Below the pieces are notes generated by a model, which was given only the letters and a program-made list of their open reading frames with translations, made no database searches and had not been told where the DNA came from. This document shows, piece by piece, positions 51,593 through 59,517 of a stretch of 64,000 bases of DNA; the stretch's first letter is position 1, and every line of letters begins with the position of its first letter. The DNA lies in the NCBI GenBank assembly GCA_031418715.1, contig JANOJL010000031.1:62001-126000 (forward strand), read 5' to 3'. Position numbers and translations under genes: made by a program. This stretch comes from JANMDU01 sp031418715 (GTDB lineage: Bacteria; Pseudomonadota; Gammaproteobacteria; Burkholderiales; Burkholderiaceae_C).

Positions 51593-51636
51593 AGCCGTTA
51601 TAGAACCTGCGCAAGTTGCTATACATGTAATAGCAA
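51593..51636 (+). repeat. 42-bp dispersed repeat, copy 8 (at the end of puuA)
   Basis: It starts GCCGTTATAGAACCTGCGCA and ends GCTATACATGTAATAGCAA. The last 18 bases (51619-51636) encode the final residues (LLLHV) and the TAG stop of puuA; the rest lies in the 62-bp gap before spuC. Confidence 0.85.
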
Positions 51637-52986
51637 GTGTTCACGCTCCCAAGGCGAGATGACCTTCATGAATTCTGCGTATTCGATCTCTTTGATCGCG
51701 GTATAGACGGTGATGAAATCAGGGCCTAAGATTTCTGCAATGTCGGGCTCTTTGCGTAACCAATCCAGCGCTTCGCTCAAACTGCGCGGCAAGGCATGTG
51801 GGCTCAGGTAAGCATCGCCTTTCATTTCCGCTTTAGGTTTGAGCCCTTTTTTCATACCCAAATAGCCGCAGGCCAAGGTCATGGCCATCGCGACATAAGG
51901 ATTAGCATCTGCACCAATCACACGATTTTCTACACGCCGCGCCTCTGGGCTAGAAATCGGCGAGCGGATGCCCACGGTGCGGTTGTCGTAGCCCCACTCG
52001 ATATTGATCGGCGCAGCGGAAAAACGCGCCAAGCGGCGATAGCTGTTGACATACGGCGCGACCAGCGACATCGCTGCTGGTATGTAGCGCTGTAAGCCGC
52101 CGATGTAGTTATAAAACAGCTCAGAGGGCTCGCCATCTGCTTTGCTGAAAATGTTTTTGCCAGTGGCTTTGTCCACAATGCTTTGGTGGATGTGCATGGC
52201 GCTGCCGGGCTGATCGGCAATCGGTTTGGCCATGAAGGTGGCAAACATGTTGTGGCGCATCGCGGCTTCGCGCACCGTGCGCTTGAAGAAAAATACCTCA
52301 TCAGCCAGACCGAGCGGCTCGGCATGGAAAAAGTTAATTTCCATCTGGCCTGCACCAATTTCGTGAATCAGCGTGTCCACATTGAGATTCATCTTCTCGC
52401 AGTAGTCGTAAATGTCTTCAAACAATGGATCGAATTCGTTCACTGCATCAATGCTGTAAGCCTGGCGCGAAGTCTCGGCGCGACCGCTTCGGCCTACTGG
52501 CGGCGTGAGTGGCATATCGGGATCGGTGTTGCGCGCCACCAAATAAAACTCCAGCTCTGGCGCCACAATCGGCTGCCAGCCTTCAGCGTCATACAAATCA
52601 CACACCCTCTTGAGTACCGAGCGCGGCGCATACGAGATCAGCTTGCCATGCTTGTCATAGCAATCGTGAATCACCTGCGCGGTGGGGTCCGTCGCCCATG
52701 GCACGATACGTACGGTGCTGGGATCAGGCTGCAAATGCATGTCGCGATCCGTGGCGTGAATCACGTCGTAATAAGCGCCTTCTTCAGGAAACTCTCCCGT
52801 CACGCTGACGGCCACCACCACTTCCGGCAAGCGCATGCCGCGATCTTCAGTGAATTTTTGGCGAGGCAGGATTTTGCCGCGCGCCACGCCGGTCAAATCG
52901 GGCACCAGGCATTCGATCTCCGTGACGCGCCTCTCATTGAGCCAGAGCTCGAGTTCGTTGAAGCTTTTGATGGTCTTGTCATTCAT
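51619..52986 (-). CDS. puuA: Gamma-glutamylputrescine synthetase
   Basis: A 455-residue glutamine-synthetase-family ligase that joins glutamate to putrescine using ATP. It begins with the beta-grasp region (VTEIECLVPDLTGVARGKIL). Metal and ATP motifs are PELEFYLV, HEIGAGQMEINF and GSAMHIHQSI; arginine and NPY motifs follow (NRVIGADANPYVAMA). The ATG at 52986 (MNDKTIKSFNELELW) is preferred; in-frame starts at 53007 and 53010 exist. The last five residues and stop are supplied by a repeat copy. It is followed by spuC and preceded by puuD. Confidence 0.9.
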   Translation of the reverse strand: MNDKTIKSFNELELWLNERRVTEIECLVPDLTGVARGKILPRQKFTEDRGMRLPEVVVAVSVTGEFPEEGAYYDVIHATDRDMHLQPDPSTVRIVPWATDPTAQVIHDCYDKHGKLISYAPRSVLKRVCDLYDAEGWQPIVAPELEFYLVARNTDPDMPLTPPVGRSGRAETSRQAYSIDAVNEFDPLFEDIYDYCEKMNLNVDTLIHEIGAGQMEINFFHAEPLGLADEVFFFKRTVREAAMRHNMFATFMAKPIADQPGSAMHIHQSIVDKATGKNIFSKADGEPSELFYNYIGGLQRYIPAAMSLVAPYVNSYRRLARFSAAPINIEWGYDNRTVGIRSPISSPEARRVENRVIGADANPYVAMAMTLACGYLGMKKGLKPKAEMKGDAYLSPHALPRSLSEALDWLRKEPDIAEILGPDFITVYTAIKEIEYAEFMKVISPWEREHLLLHV

Positions 52987-53119
52987 ATTGTCATTTCTGT
53001 CAGTCATCATGCAAACTTGCAAATTCCTGATCTGTTCCTCATGCAAAGATTGTGCCCAATTGATGCGTATGTGGCATTAGGGGCAGCACTAGCTTCACCA
53101 CACATTTTTGTTTAGTTTT

Positions 53120-53161
53120 GCATCAATGGATGCGTGAACTGATGCTCTGAGCGCATCAGTT
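53120..53161. promoter_or_regulatory. Paired inverted repeats upstream of puuA
   Basis: Two hairpin-forming palindromes share a GCATC/GATGC core: GCATC..GATGC (53120-53133) and AACTGATGC..GCATCAGTT (53137-53161, perfect 9-bp arms). They fill the gap between the puuD stop and puuA start region, so they may be a repressor site for puuA or an end signal for puuD. No regulator gene is present. Confidence 0.4.
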
Positions 53162-53168
53162 GGTTGTT

Positions 53169-53939
53169 TCAACGATTCGCTTGGCGTTTGCGGCAGGCGG
53201 CGCCAAAAGCCTCGAATACAGCGGCATAAAAAGGGTATTCCCAAAACCGCCATTCAGGATGCCATTGCATCGCTACTGCAAAATGATCGGCTTGCTTCAC
53301 TTGATAAGCCTCCACCAAACCATCTTGAGTCCAAGCCAACGGCTCCAAACCTTCGGCCAAACGGTCAATGCCTTGCCCATGCAGAGAATTGACTTGCGCT
53401 TCCAGGCCACCTGCCCATTGCGCAAAAATACTGCCTTCTGCCAAACGTATCGTATGCGCCAAGGCATACCGCTCTGCCACTGGCACGGCATAGTTCTCCC
53501 GATGGTCATTTTTCCCTGTAACGCATTGCACTTGCTGATGCAGCGTGCCGCCCAAAGCCACATTGATCTCTTGAAACCCTCGACAAATACCCAGCAAAGG
53601 CACGCCTTGTTTCAGGCAAGCTTGCACCAATGGCAGCGTGAGGCTGTCGCGCAAAGGATCGAGCGGTAAGCTCGGATCAGCCAGTTCCTGACCAAATTCA
53701 CGCGGATGCACATTCGCAGGGGAGCCGGTGAGCATGACGCCATCAACTTGCCCGATCAACGCATCAATATCTTCCCTGCCAGCCAGTGCAAACACCACAG
53801 GCTGCGCCTTTGCGCCGCGCTTCACTGCATCTGCATATTTGTGACCCAGCAGCAAATAAGGCAGATCGCCATTCTCAAAAGCCATGTTGCGGTGATCGGC
53901 AGGAAGCCAGACCTGTGGAGAAGTGATTTTCATGGTCAT
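53169..53939 (-). CDS. puuD: Gamma-glutamyl-gamma-aminobutyrate hydrolase
   Basis: A 256-residue class I glutamine amidotransferase-like hydrolase that releases GABA and glutamate from gamma-glutamyl-GABA. The nucleophile Cys119 lies in LLGICRGFQE, and the catalytic His and Glu in AMQWHPEW. DGVMLTGSPANVHP is the usual PuuD segment. The ATG at 53939 (MTMKITSP) is used, with an alternative two codons later. A repeat copy lies directly upstream, in the leader. Confidence 0.92.
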   Translation of the reverse strand: MTMKITSPQVWLPADHRNMAFENGDLPYLLLGHKYADAVKRGAKAQPVVFALAGREDIDALIGQVDGVMLTGSPANVHPREFGQELADPSLPLDPLRDSLTLPLVQACLKQGVPLLGICRGFQEINVALGGTLHQQVQCVTGKNDHRENYAVPVAERYALAHTIRLAEGSIFAQWAGGLEAQVNSLHGQGIDRLAEGLEPLAWTQDGLVEAYQVKQADHFAVAMQWHPEWRFWEYPFYAAVFEAFGAACRKRQANR

Positions 53940-53949
53940 TTTGGGCTTT

Positions 53950-53990
53950 ACCCGTTATAGAACGTGCGTAGATTGCTATTTATTTAGGAG
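53950..53990 (+). repeat. 42-bp dispersed repeat, copy 9 (puuD leader)
   Basis: It starts ACCCGTTATAGAACGTGCGT and ends GATTGCTATTTATTTAGG. It lies between the puuB stop and the puuD start and would be transcribed in the puuD leader. Confidence 0.8.
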
Positions 53991-54024
53991 TGATGAGTAC
54001 TTTGGTCTTTGTCATGGCAGCAGA

Positions 54025-55338
54025 TCAAGCGCCCAGCGCTTCGCGTAACTGATACCAAGCCATGCCCGCAGCCAGTATCGGCATGCGCAGGCGCTGCCCG
54101 CCGGGGAAGGATTGGTGCTGCAATTTCGCCATCACATCAAACCGCTCCGCTTGCCCAGCAATCGCCTCGGCCACCAGTTTGCCGCCCAAGCCAGTCGCTG
54201 CCACGCCATGGCCACTGAAGCCTTGCAGATAAAACACATTCGGGCTGTCAGCCAAGCGCCCGAAATCCAAAGCCCGGTTCATGCTGATATCGACAAACCC
54301 GCCCCAAACAAACTCAATCGGCACGCTCGCCAACTGCGGGAACACCTTGACCAGCCGCGCTTTCATCACAACTTCCAAGCGCGGCGGCGTCAGCGTGGTG
54401 TAGCTCACGCGGCCACCAAAGAGCAAGCGATGATCGGCGCTGAAACGGAAATAGTCCAGTACGAAATTGTTATCACACACCGAGGCGTTGCTTGGAATCA
54501 GCTGCTGAGCCAGCTCGGGAGAAACGGGCGCTGTACCGATGATGTATGTGCCTACTGGCATGATGCGTTTTGCCAAATTTGGTGCGACTTGCGGGCCGTA
54601 TTCAGGTAAGGTGTAATTCCCAGCGAGTACGGCATGCGTAGCTTTGACGCTGCCTTGAGCGGTGTGCGCGATGACTTTAGCCCCGCGATCCAACTTCACC
54701 ACTGCTGATTTTTCGAAGATTTTCACGCCTGCATCTTGCGCAGCGCGCGCCAGCCCCAACCCATATTTGAGCGGATGCAAATGCCCAGAGCGCTTTTCAA
54801 AAGCGCTGGCTGGATACAACGGGCTGTCGATATGCCGGCACACCTCTGCGCCTTGCAAAAATTCGGTTTCAAAGCCATAGGTTTTGCGCAGCTCGTTCAT
54901 ATCGCGCTCAAGTGCACGCGCCTTGCTCGCAGAATCAGCCACATACAGATAACCATGTACCCGGTCACATTCAATACCGTGCTTGGCAATCCGTTGATCG
55001 ATCAAATCAATCGCTTCGAGCGACATGCCCCAAGCCTGTTTAGCGCCTTCCATGCCGAGCTGCGATTCATACGGCCCTTGCCCGCTGGCAAAGCCTGCAA
55101 TCGCCTGCCCGCCGTTGCGCCCAGAAGCGCCACTGCAAATACGATCGGCCTCCACCAGCACCACGCTGTAGCCGCGCTCAGCCAACTCCAGTGCGGCCGT
55201 CAAACCGGCAAACCCAGCGCCGATCACCACCACATCCGCACTCAAATTTTCTTGCAAAGAAGGCAGCAAGGGCGGCCGCGTGACGCTGGCTTCGTAATAG
55301 CTGCGGATGTTGAGTTGGGTATCAGAGGCGAGCAGCAT
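54025..55338 (-). CDS. puuB: Gamma-glutamylputrescine oxidase
   Basis: A 437-residue FAD-dependent amine oxidase of the DAO family. The Rossmann motif is VVVIGAGFAGLTAALELA (residues about 35-52), followed by GRNGGQAIAGF (flavin contact) and a C-terminal GFSGHGVAATGLGGKLVAE. These match PuuB, which oxidises gamma-glutamylputrescine to the aldehyde. It starts 3 bases after the agmatinase gene. The enzyme releases ammonia and H2O2. Confidence 0.9.
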   Translation of the reverse strand: MLLASDTQLNIRSYYEASVTRPPLLPSLQENLSADVVVIGAGFAGLTAALELAERGYSVVLVEADRICSGASGRNGGQAIAGFASGQGPYESQLGMEGAKQAWGMSLEAIDLIDQRIAKHGIECDRVHGYLYVADSASKARALERDMNELRKTYGFETEFLQGAEVCRHIDSPLYPASAFEKRSGHLHPLKYGLGLARAAQDAGVKIFEKSAVVKLDRGAKVIAHTAQGSVKATHAVLAGNYTLPEYGPQVAPNLAKRIMPVGTYIIGTAPVSPELAQQLIPSNASVCDNNFVLDYFRFSADHRLLFGGRVSYTTLTPPRLEVVMKARLVKVFPQLASVPIEFVWGGFVDISMNRALDFGRLADSPNVFYLQGFSGHGVAATGLGGKLVAEAIAGQAERFDVMAKLQHQSFPGGQRLRMPILAAGMAWYQLREALGA

Positions 55339-55341
55339 GAT

Positions 55342-56262
55342 CTACGCGGTCTTTTTGGTTTGGACGCAAAGGTAAGTCCACACCGCATTGGCTGCGGCGT
55401 TGGTGGTCAGCTCAGCATGGTCGTAAGCGGGCGCGACTTCGCAGCAATCCATCGCCACGGTGTTGAGCGGCGCCAAGCCCTCTAAAAAGGTCAGTAATTG
55501 GCCAGAAGTCATGCCGCCAGGCTCGGGCGTACCTGTTCCGGGTGCGAAGGCGGGGTCAAGGCAATCAATGTCGAGGGTTAAATAACAAGGCGTATTGCCG
55601 ATGCGCTTCAAAATATCCGCAATCACGCCTTGTAGTGCATCGCCATCGCGCCCGCGCAGTTCGCGCCCGGTGACGATCAAGCCGCCACGATCGGCCACAT
55701 AGCGCACAGCATCGCGTGCGCCAGCAGAGCGAATGCCGATTTGCACCGTTTTGGTGGCATCTACCAAGCCTTCGGCGATGACTTCATGCGTCCAAGTGCC
55801 GTGGCCGCTGGGCTCAGAGAAATGATCTGTCCAGGTGTCGCAATGCGCATCAAAGTGCACCATCGCCAACTTGCCCCATTTCGCATGGGCAGCGCGGATC
55901 AGCGGCAGTGTGACGGAATGATCACCGCCGAGGAAAACGCAATGGTGCTGCGCCATCAACACAGCCGCCTGCGCTTGAATTTCTTGTCGCACTTGGGGCA
56001 GACCGCTGGCATTGCTCAAGCGCATATCGCCAGCATCGCCCATGATCTCCAGTGGCGAGACATTCCATTCAGGATGCGTGCCGTCACACATCATCAGACT
56101 GGCGCGGCGAATCTCCTGCGGGCCAAAGCGAGCGCCCGGCCGATTCGTCACCGCGCCATCAAAGGGCACACCGATCACCGCCAAGCGATGCGTGGCGGCC
56201 AAAGGCTCGCAGGCAAGGAAACGGTTGCTGTTGTTCGCGTAAGCAAATTGACCGAGAGACAT
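55342..56262 (-). CDS. speB: Agmatinase
   Basis: A 306-residue ureohydrolase that converts agmatine to putrescine and urea. The dinuclear Mn2+ ligands appear in GGDHSVTLPL, HFDAHCDTW and TLDIDCLDPAFAPGTGTPEPGG. It is the first gene of the locus, 3 bases ahead of puuB, so agmatine may be an external substrate. No arginine decarboxylase is visible. The ATG at 56262 (MSLGQFAYAN) fits the family; upstream codons are not family-like. Confidence 0.9.
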   Translation of the reverse strand: MSLGQFAYANNSNRFLACEPLAATHRLAVIGVPFDGAVTNRPGARFGPQEIRRASLMMCDGTHPEWNVSPLEIMGDAGDMRLSNASGLPQVRQEIQAQAAVLMAQHHCVFLGGDHSVTLPLIRAAHAKWGKLAMVHFDAHCDTWTDHFSEPSGHGTWTHEVIAEGLVDATKTVQIGIRSAGARDAVRYVADRGGLIVTGRELRGRDGDALQGVIADILKRIGNTPCYLTLDIDCLDPAFAPGTGTPEPGGMTSGQLLTFLEGLAPLNTVAMDCCEVAPAYDHAELTTNAAANAVWTYLCVQTKKTA

Positions 56263-56433
56263 GCTGGAGCTTTCTAGGCTTGATGGTCTGTGCGCAATAG
56301 CACTGCAACAATTATGCCGCTTGTGCTTGCGCCGTGACCTAGGGCATTCGTGAAGAACACGCATAGATCACTCATTCAGTGATGCATCCACACGATCAAC
56401 GACAATCAAGGCTCTACGGACTTACTTTGAACC

Positions 56434-58365
56434 ATGGCTTTAATTTCTCTCTTAAATGCGCAACTCGCCTTTGGCCACGTTGCATTGTTAGATCACACTG
56501 ATTTTTCTCTGGAAAACGGCGAACGCGTTGGCCTGATTGGCCGCAATGGCACGGGCAAATCCTCCATGCTGAAAATCATCGCCGGCTTGGAAAAGCCTGA
56601 CGATGGCACGTTAGTGGTACAAAACGGCGTGCGCGTCGTGTATGTGGCGCAAGAGCCACCGCTGGATTTGGATGCGACGATTTTTGAAGCAGTGAGCAGA
56701 GGTATCTCAAGAGCGAAAGAGCTGATTGATTTGTATTCCACCGGCGAAGGCGATCTGGATGCGCTGCAAGCCGAGATCGAGCAGCTGGACGGCTGGAATT
56801 GGGAGCAGCGCGTGAACGAGACGATTGAGCGGCTCGCGCTCAATCCAGAATCGAAAATTTCGCAGCTCTCCGGCGGTATGAAAAAGCGTGTGGCTTTGGC
56901 GCAGGCGCTGGTGGCGCGACCTGAAGTGCTGCTGCTGGATGAGCCGACCAACCATTTGGATCTGAAAAGTATCCTCTGGCTGCAAGAATTGCTGAACAGC
57001 TTTGCGGGCGCTGTGGTCACCATCAGCCATGATCGCGCATTTTTGGATGCGGTGTGTACTCGCATCGTTGAGCTTGATCGCGGCAGACTGCGCAGTTATT
57101 TTGGTAATTTTGCGGCTTATGTGACGCAAAAAGCCGATGAGCTCGCGCAAGAAGCCATCGTGAATGCGAAGTTTGACAAAGTGCTTTCGCAAGAAGAGAT
57201 TTGGATTCGCCAAGGCGTGAAAGCGCGGCGCACGCGGGCCACGGCTCGCATCACCCGCTTAGAAGAGCTGCGCAGCCAGCATGCGGCGCGGCGCAATGTG
57301 CAGGGGCGCGTGAAACTGGATATTGATTCGGGCGATAAGAGCGGCAAGCTGGTGGCGGAATTGGAAGACGCTTGCAAAGCCTATGGCGAGAAGATTTTGG
57401 TGAAAAACTTCACCACCAACATCATGCGCGGCGACAAAGTGGCGCTGCTCGGGCCCAATGGCGCCGGCAAAACCACCCTGCTCAAAATGATTTTGGGCGA
57501 GCTGAAGGCTGATTCTGGCAAGGTGCGCCAAGGCGCGAATTTGCAGGTGGCTTATTTTGATCAAATGCGCGATGCATTGAATTTGGAAGCCACGCTGGAA
57601 GATTTCATCAGCCCGGGGAGCGAATGGATTGAGATCAACGGCTCGCGCAGGCATGTGAAAAGCTATTTGCAAGATTTCTTGTTCAGTCCGGCTCGCTCGC
57701 TCTCGCCCGTAAAAAGCCTCTCGGGCGGTGAGCGTAGCCGCTTGCTGATGGCGCGGCTGTTTGCGCGGCCAGCCAACGTGCTGGTGCTCGATGAGCCCAC
57801 CAATGATCTGGACATCGACACACTCGAATTGCTAGAAGAAATGCTGCAAGATTACGCAGGCACGGTGTTTTTAGTCAGCCATGATCGCGCGTTTGTGGAC
57901 AACGTGGCCACCAGCATCGTGGCTTGGGAAGGCGACGAATCTCCCGGTCAGTGGCGCGAATACGAAGGCAGTGTGCAAGATTGGCTGATTCAGCATGAGC
58001 GCTCACTGGCGATGAAAGCTGCGCAAGAGGCCTCTAGCCGTAAAAAATCAAGTCAAATCGAAGCACAGCCATTACAGAATTTGCGCGGAGTGCTATCAAA
58101 TAGTGAGCAATTGGCGGCATCTTCCAACTCGCGAGCGGTAATCAAAAAAACCAGGAAACTCAGCTTCAAAGAGCAGCGCGAGTTCGATGCCATCCCCGCG
58201 AAGATGAAAGCGCTAGAAACCGAGCTGCAAACCCTGCAAAACCAACTTTCCAGTGGCAAGCTCTACGCCCACGATCCTGCGCTGGCCGCGCAACTCGCGC
58301 AGCGGCAAATACAGATCGACGATGAGCTGCTAGCCTGCTTGGAGCGGCAAGAGGCTTTGGCCTGA
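56434..58365 (+). CDS. uup: ABC-F family ATPase, Uup-like
   Basis: A 643-residue soluble protein with two ABC domains. The first has Walker A GRNGTGKSS and signature LSGGMKKRVALAQ; the second has GPNGAGKTT and LSGGERSRLLMARLF; both have Walker B (LLLDEPTNHLD and VLDEPTNDLD). A C-terminal coiled coil (about 580-643) fits the DNA-binding arm of Uup, which acts on ribosomes or branched DNA. Between domain 2 and the coiled coil, residues about 547-559 (LQNLRGVLSNSEQ) come from a 42-bp repeat. It is divergent from speB. Confidence 0.92.
   Translation: MALISLLNAQLAFGHVALLDHTDFSLENGERVGLIGRNGTGKSSMLKIIAGLEKPDDGTLVVQNGVRVVYVAQEPPLDLDATIFEAVSRGISRAKELIDLYSTGEGDLDALQAEIEQLDGWNWEQRVNETIERLALNPESKISQLSGGMKKRVALAQALVARPEVLLLDEPTNHLDLKSILWLQELLNSFAGAVVTISHDRAFLDAVCTRIVELDRGRLRSYFGNFAAYVTQKADELAQEAIVNAKFDKVLSQEEIWIRQGVKARRTRATARITRLEELRSQHAARRNVQGRVKLDIDSGDKSGKLVAELEDACKAYGEKILVKNFTTNIMRGDKVALLGPNGAGKTTLLKMILGELKADSGKVRQGANLQVAYFDQMRDALNLEATLEDFISPGSEWIEINGSRRHVKSYLQDFLFSPARSLSPVKSLSGGERSRLLMARLFARPANVLVLDEPTNDLDIDTLELLEEMLQDYAGTVFLVSHDRAFVDNVATSIVAWEGDESPGQWREYEGSVQDWLIQHERSLAMKAAQEASSRKKSSQIEAQPLQNLRGVLSNSEQLAASSNSRAVIKKTRKLSFKEQREFDAIPAKMKALETELQTLQNQLSSGKLYAHDPALAAQLAQRQIQIDDELLACLERQEALA
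58068..58110 (+). repeat. 42-bp dispersed repeat, copy 10 (inside uup)
   Basis: It starts GCCATTACAGAATTTGCGCG and ends GTGCTATCAAATAGTGAGCA. It is in the sense orientation and read in frame in the linker between the second ABC domain and the coiled coil. It is the most diverged copy at its 5' end. Confidence 0.65.
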
Positions 58366-58560
58366 AAACCACTCAGACAAACATCACATCAGAGCCACCT
58401 CTCGGGTTAGGCCAACGAAAGATTGACTTGACTATCTCCACAACCCAACCGCTCATTGACTTCGACATGAAAGTCCATTAGATTCAAAAGCTTGAGAGGT
58501 CAACACTCTCTCAGCTGTACGTGGATTTGGTGCAGGTTCACTTTTCAATTGGAATTCAAA

Positions 58561-59517
58561 ATGAAGCATTTTTTTCTTGCACTGTGGCTCATCTGCGCCT
58601 CAGTCTTGGCCATTGCCCAGCCCTATCCCAACAAACCGATTCGCTTGGTCGTGCCGTTCGCAACGGGCGGAGGATCAGATACGGTCGGGCGGCTGTTGGC
58701 CCAGAGGTTGACCGAGGCACTCGGTGTTTCGGTGGTGGTGGACAACAAACCCGGTGCGGCAGGTGTTTTGGGTACTGAGATGGTGGCTCGCGCGTCCGGC
58801 GATGGCTACACGTTGCTGCTGGCTGATTCGCCTCATACGTTTAACCATCTGGTCTTAAGCCGTGTCCCTTACGACCCGCTGAAAGACTTCAAACCGATTG
58901 CCTTGGTCGCCCGAACACCGTTGGTGTTGGCGGTACCTACGCAATTTCCTGCTAAGTCCGCGCAAGAGTTCATTGCCATGGCTAAGGCGCAGCCTGGTAA
59001 ATTGTCCATGGGGTCGGGCGGGAATGGCAGCATCGCGCACTTGACTCAAGAGTTATTCAAAATGAAAAGTGCAACCTTCTTGGTGCACATTCCGTATCGA
59101 GGCAGTGGCCCGGCCATCAATGATGTGGTGGGTGGGCAAATACAGGCCATTCTTACCCCGGCCCCTGGAGTGGTGCCTCAAGTCCAAGGCGGGCGTTTGC
59201 GGGCATTGGCTGTGACGTCAGAAAAGCGCTCCTCTTTGATGCCTGAAGTTCCAACATTTACCGAATTGGGTTTGAACGATTTGAAGATCTATAACTGGTA
59301 CGGCGTGCTTGCACCCGCCCAAACACCGCCTGATGTCATCGCCAAATTGAGCGCAGCGATTCGCCAAATTGTCGCCATGCCAGCGGTGCAAGAGCGTTTG
59401 AACGCTCAATTACTCGAGCCCATCAATAGCACTCCACAAGAGTTTCAAGCCACGCTGGAGCGCGACGCACAGTCTTGGGCAGGGATTGTGAAAGCTGCTC
59501 AAATCAAGCCCGAGTAA
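58561..59517 (+). CDS. Bug-family tripartite tricarboxylate transporter substrate-binding protein
   Basis: A 318-residue periplasmic receptor with signal peptide (MKHFFLALWLICASVLAIAQ). The mature part starts PYPNKPIRLVVPFATGGGSD, followed by VVVDNKPGAAGVLGTE, DGYTLLLAD and IPYRGSGPAINDVVGG. It is a second orphan Bug receptor; no TctAB genes are near. Its stop overlaps the class V enzyme's start by one base (TAATG), so the two are translationally coupled and probably act on related compounds. An imperfect inverted repeat (TGAGAG..CTCTCA, 58493-58513) lies in its leader. Confidence 0.9.
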   Translation: MKHFFLALWLICASVLAIAQPYPNKPIRLVVPFATGGGSDTVGRLLAQRLTEALGVSVVVDNKPGAAGVLGTEMVARASGDGYTLLLADSPHTFNHLVLSRVPYDPLKDFKPIALVARTPLVLAVPTQFPAKSAQEFIAMAKAQPGKLSMGSGGNGSIAHLTQELFKMKSATFLVHIPYRGSGPAINDVVGGQIQAILTPAPGVVPQVQGGRLRALAVTSEKRSSLMPEVPTFTELGLNDLKIYNWYGVLAPAQTPPDVIAKLSAAIRQIVAMPAVQERLNAQLLEPINSTPQEFQATLERDAQSWAGIVKAAQIKPE

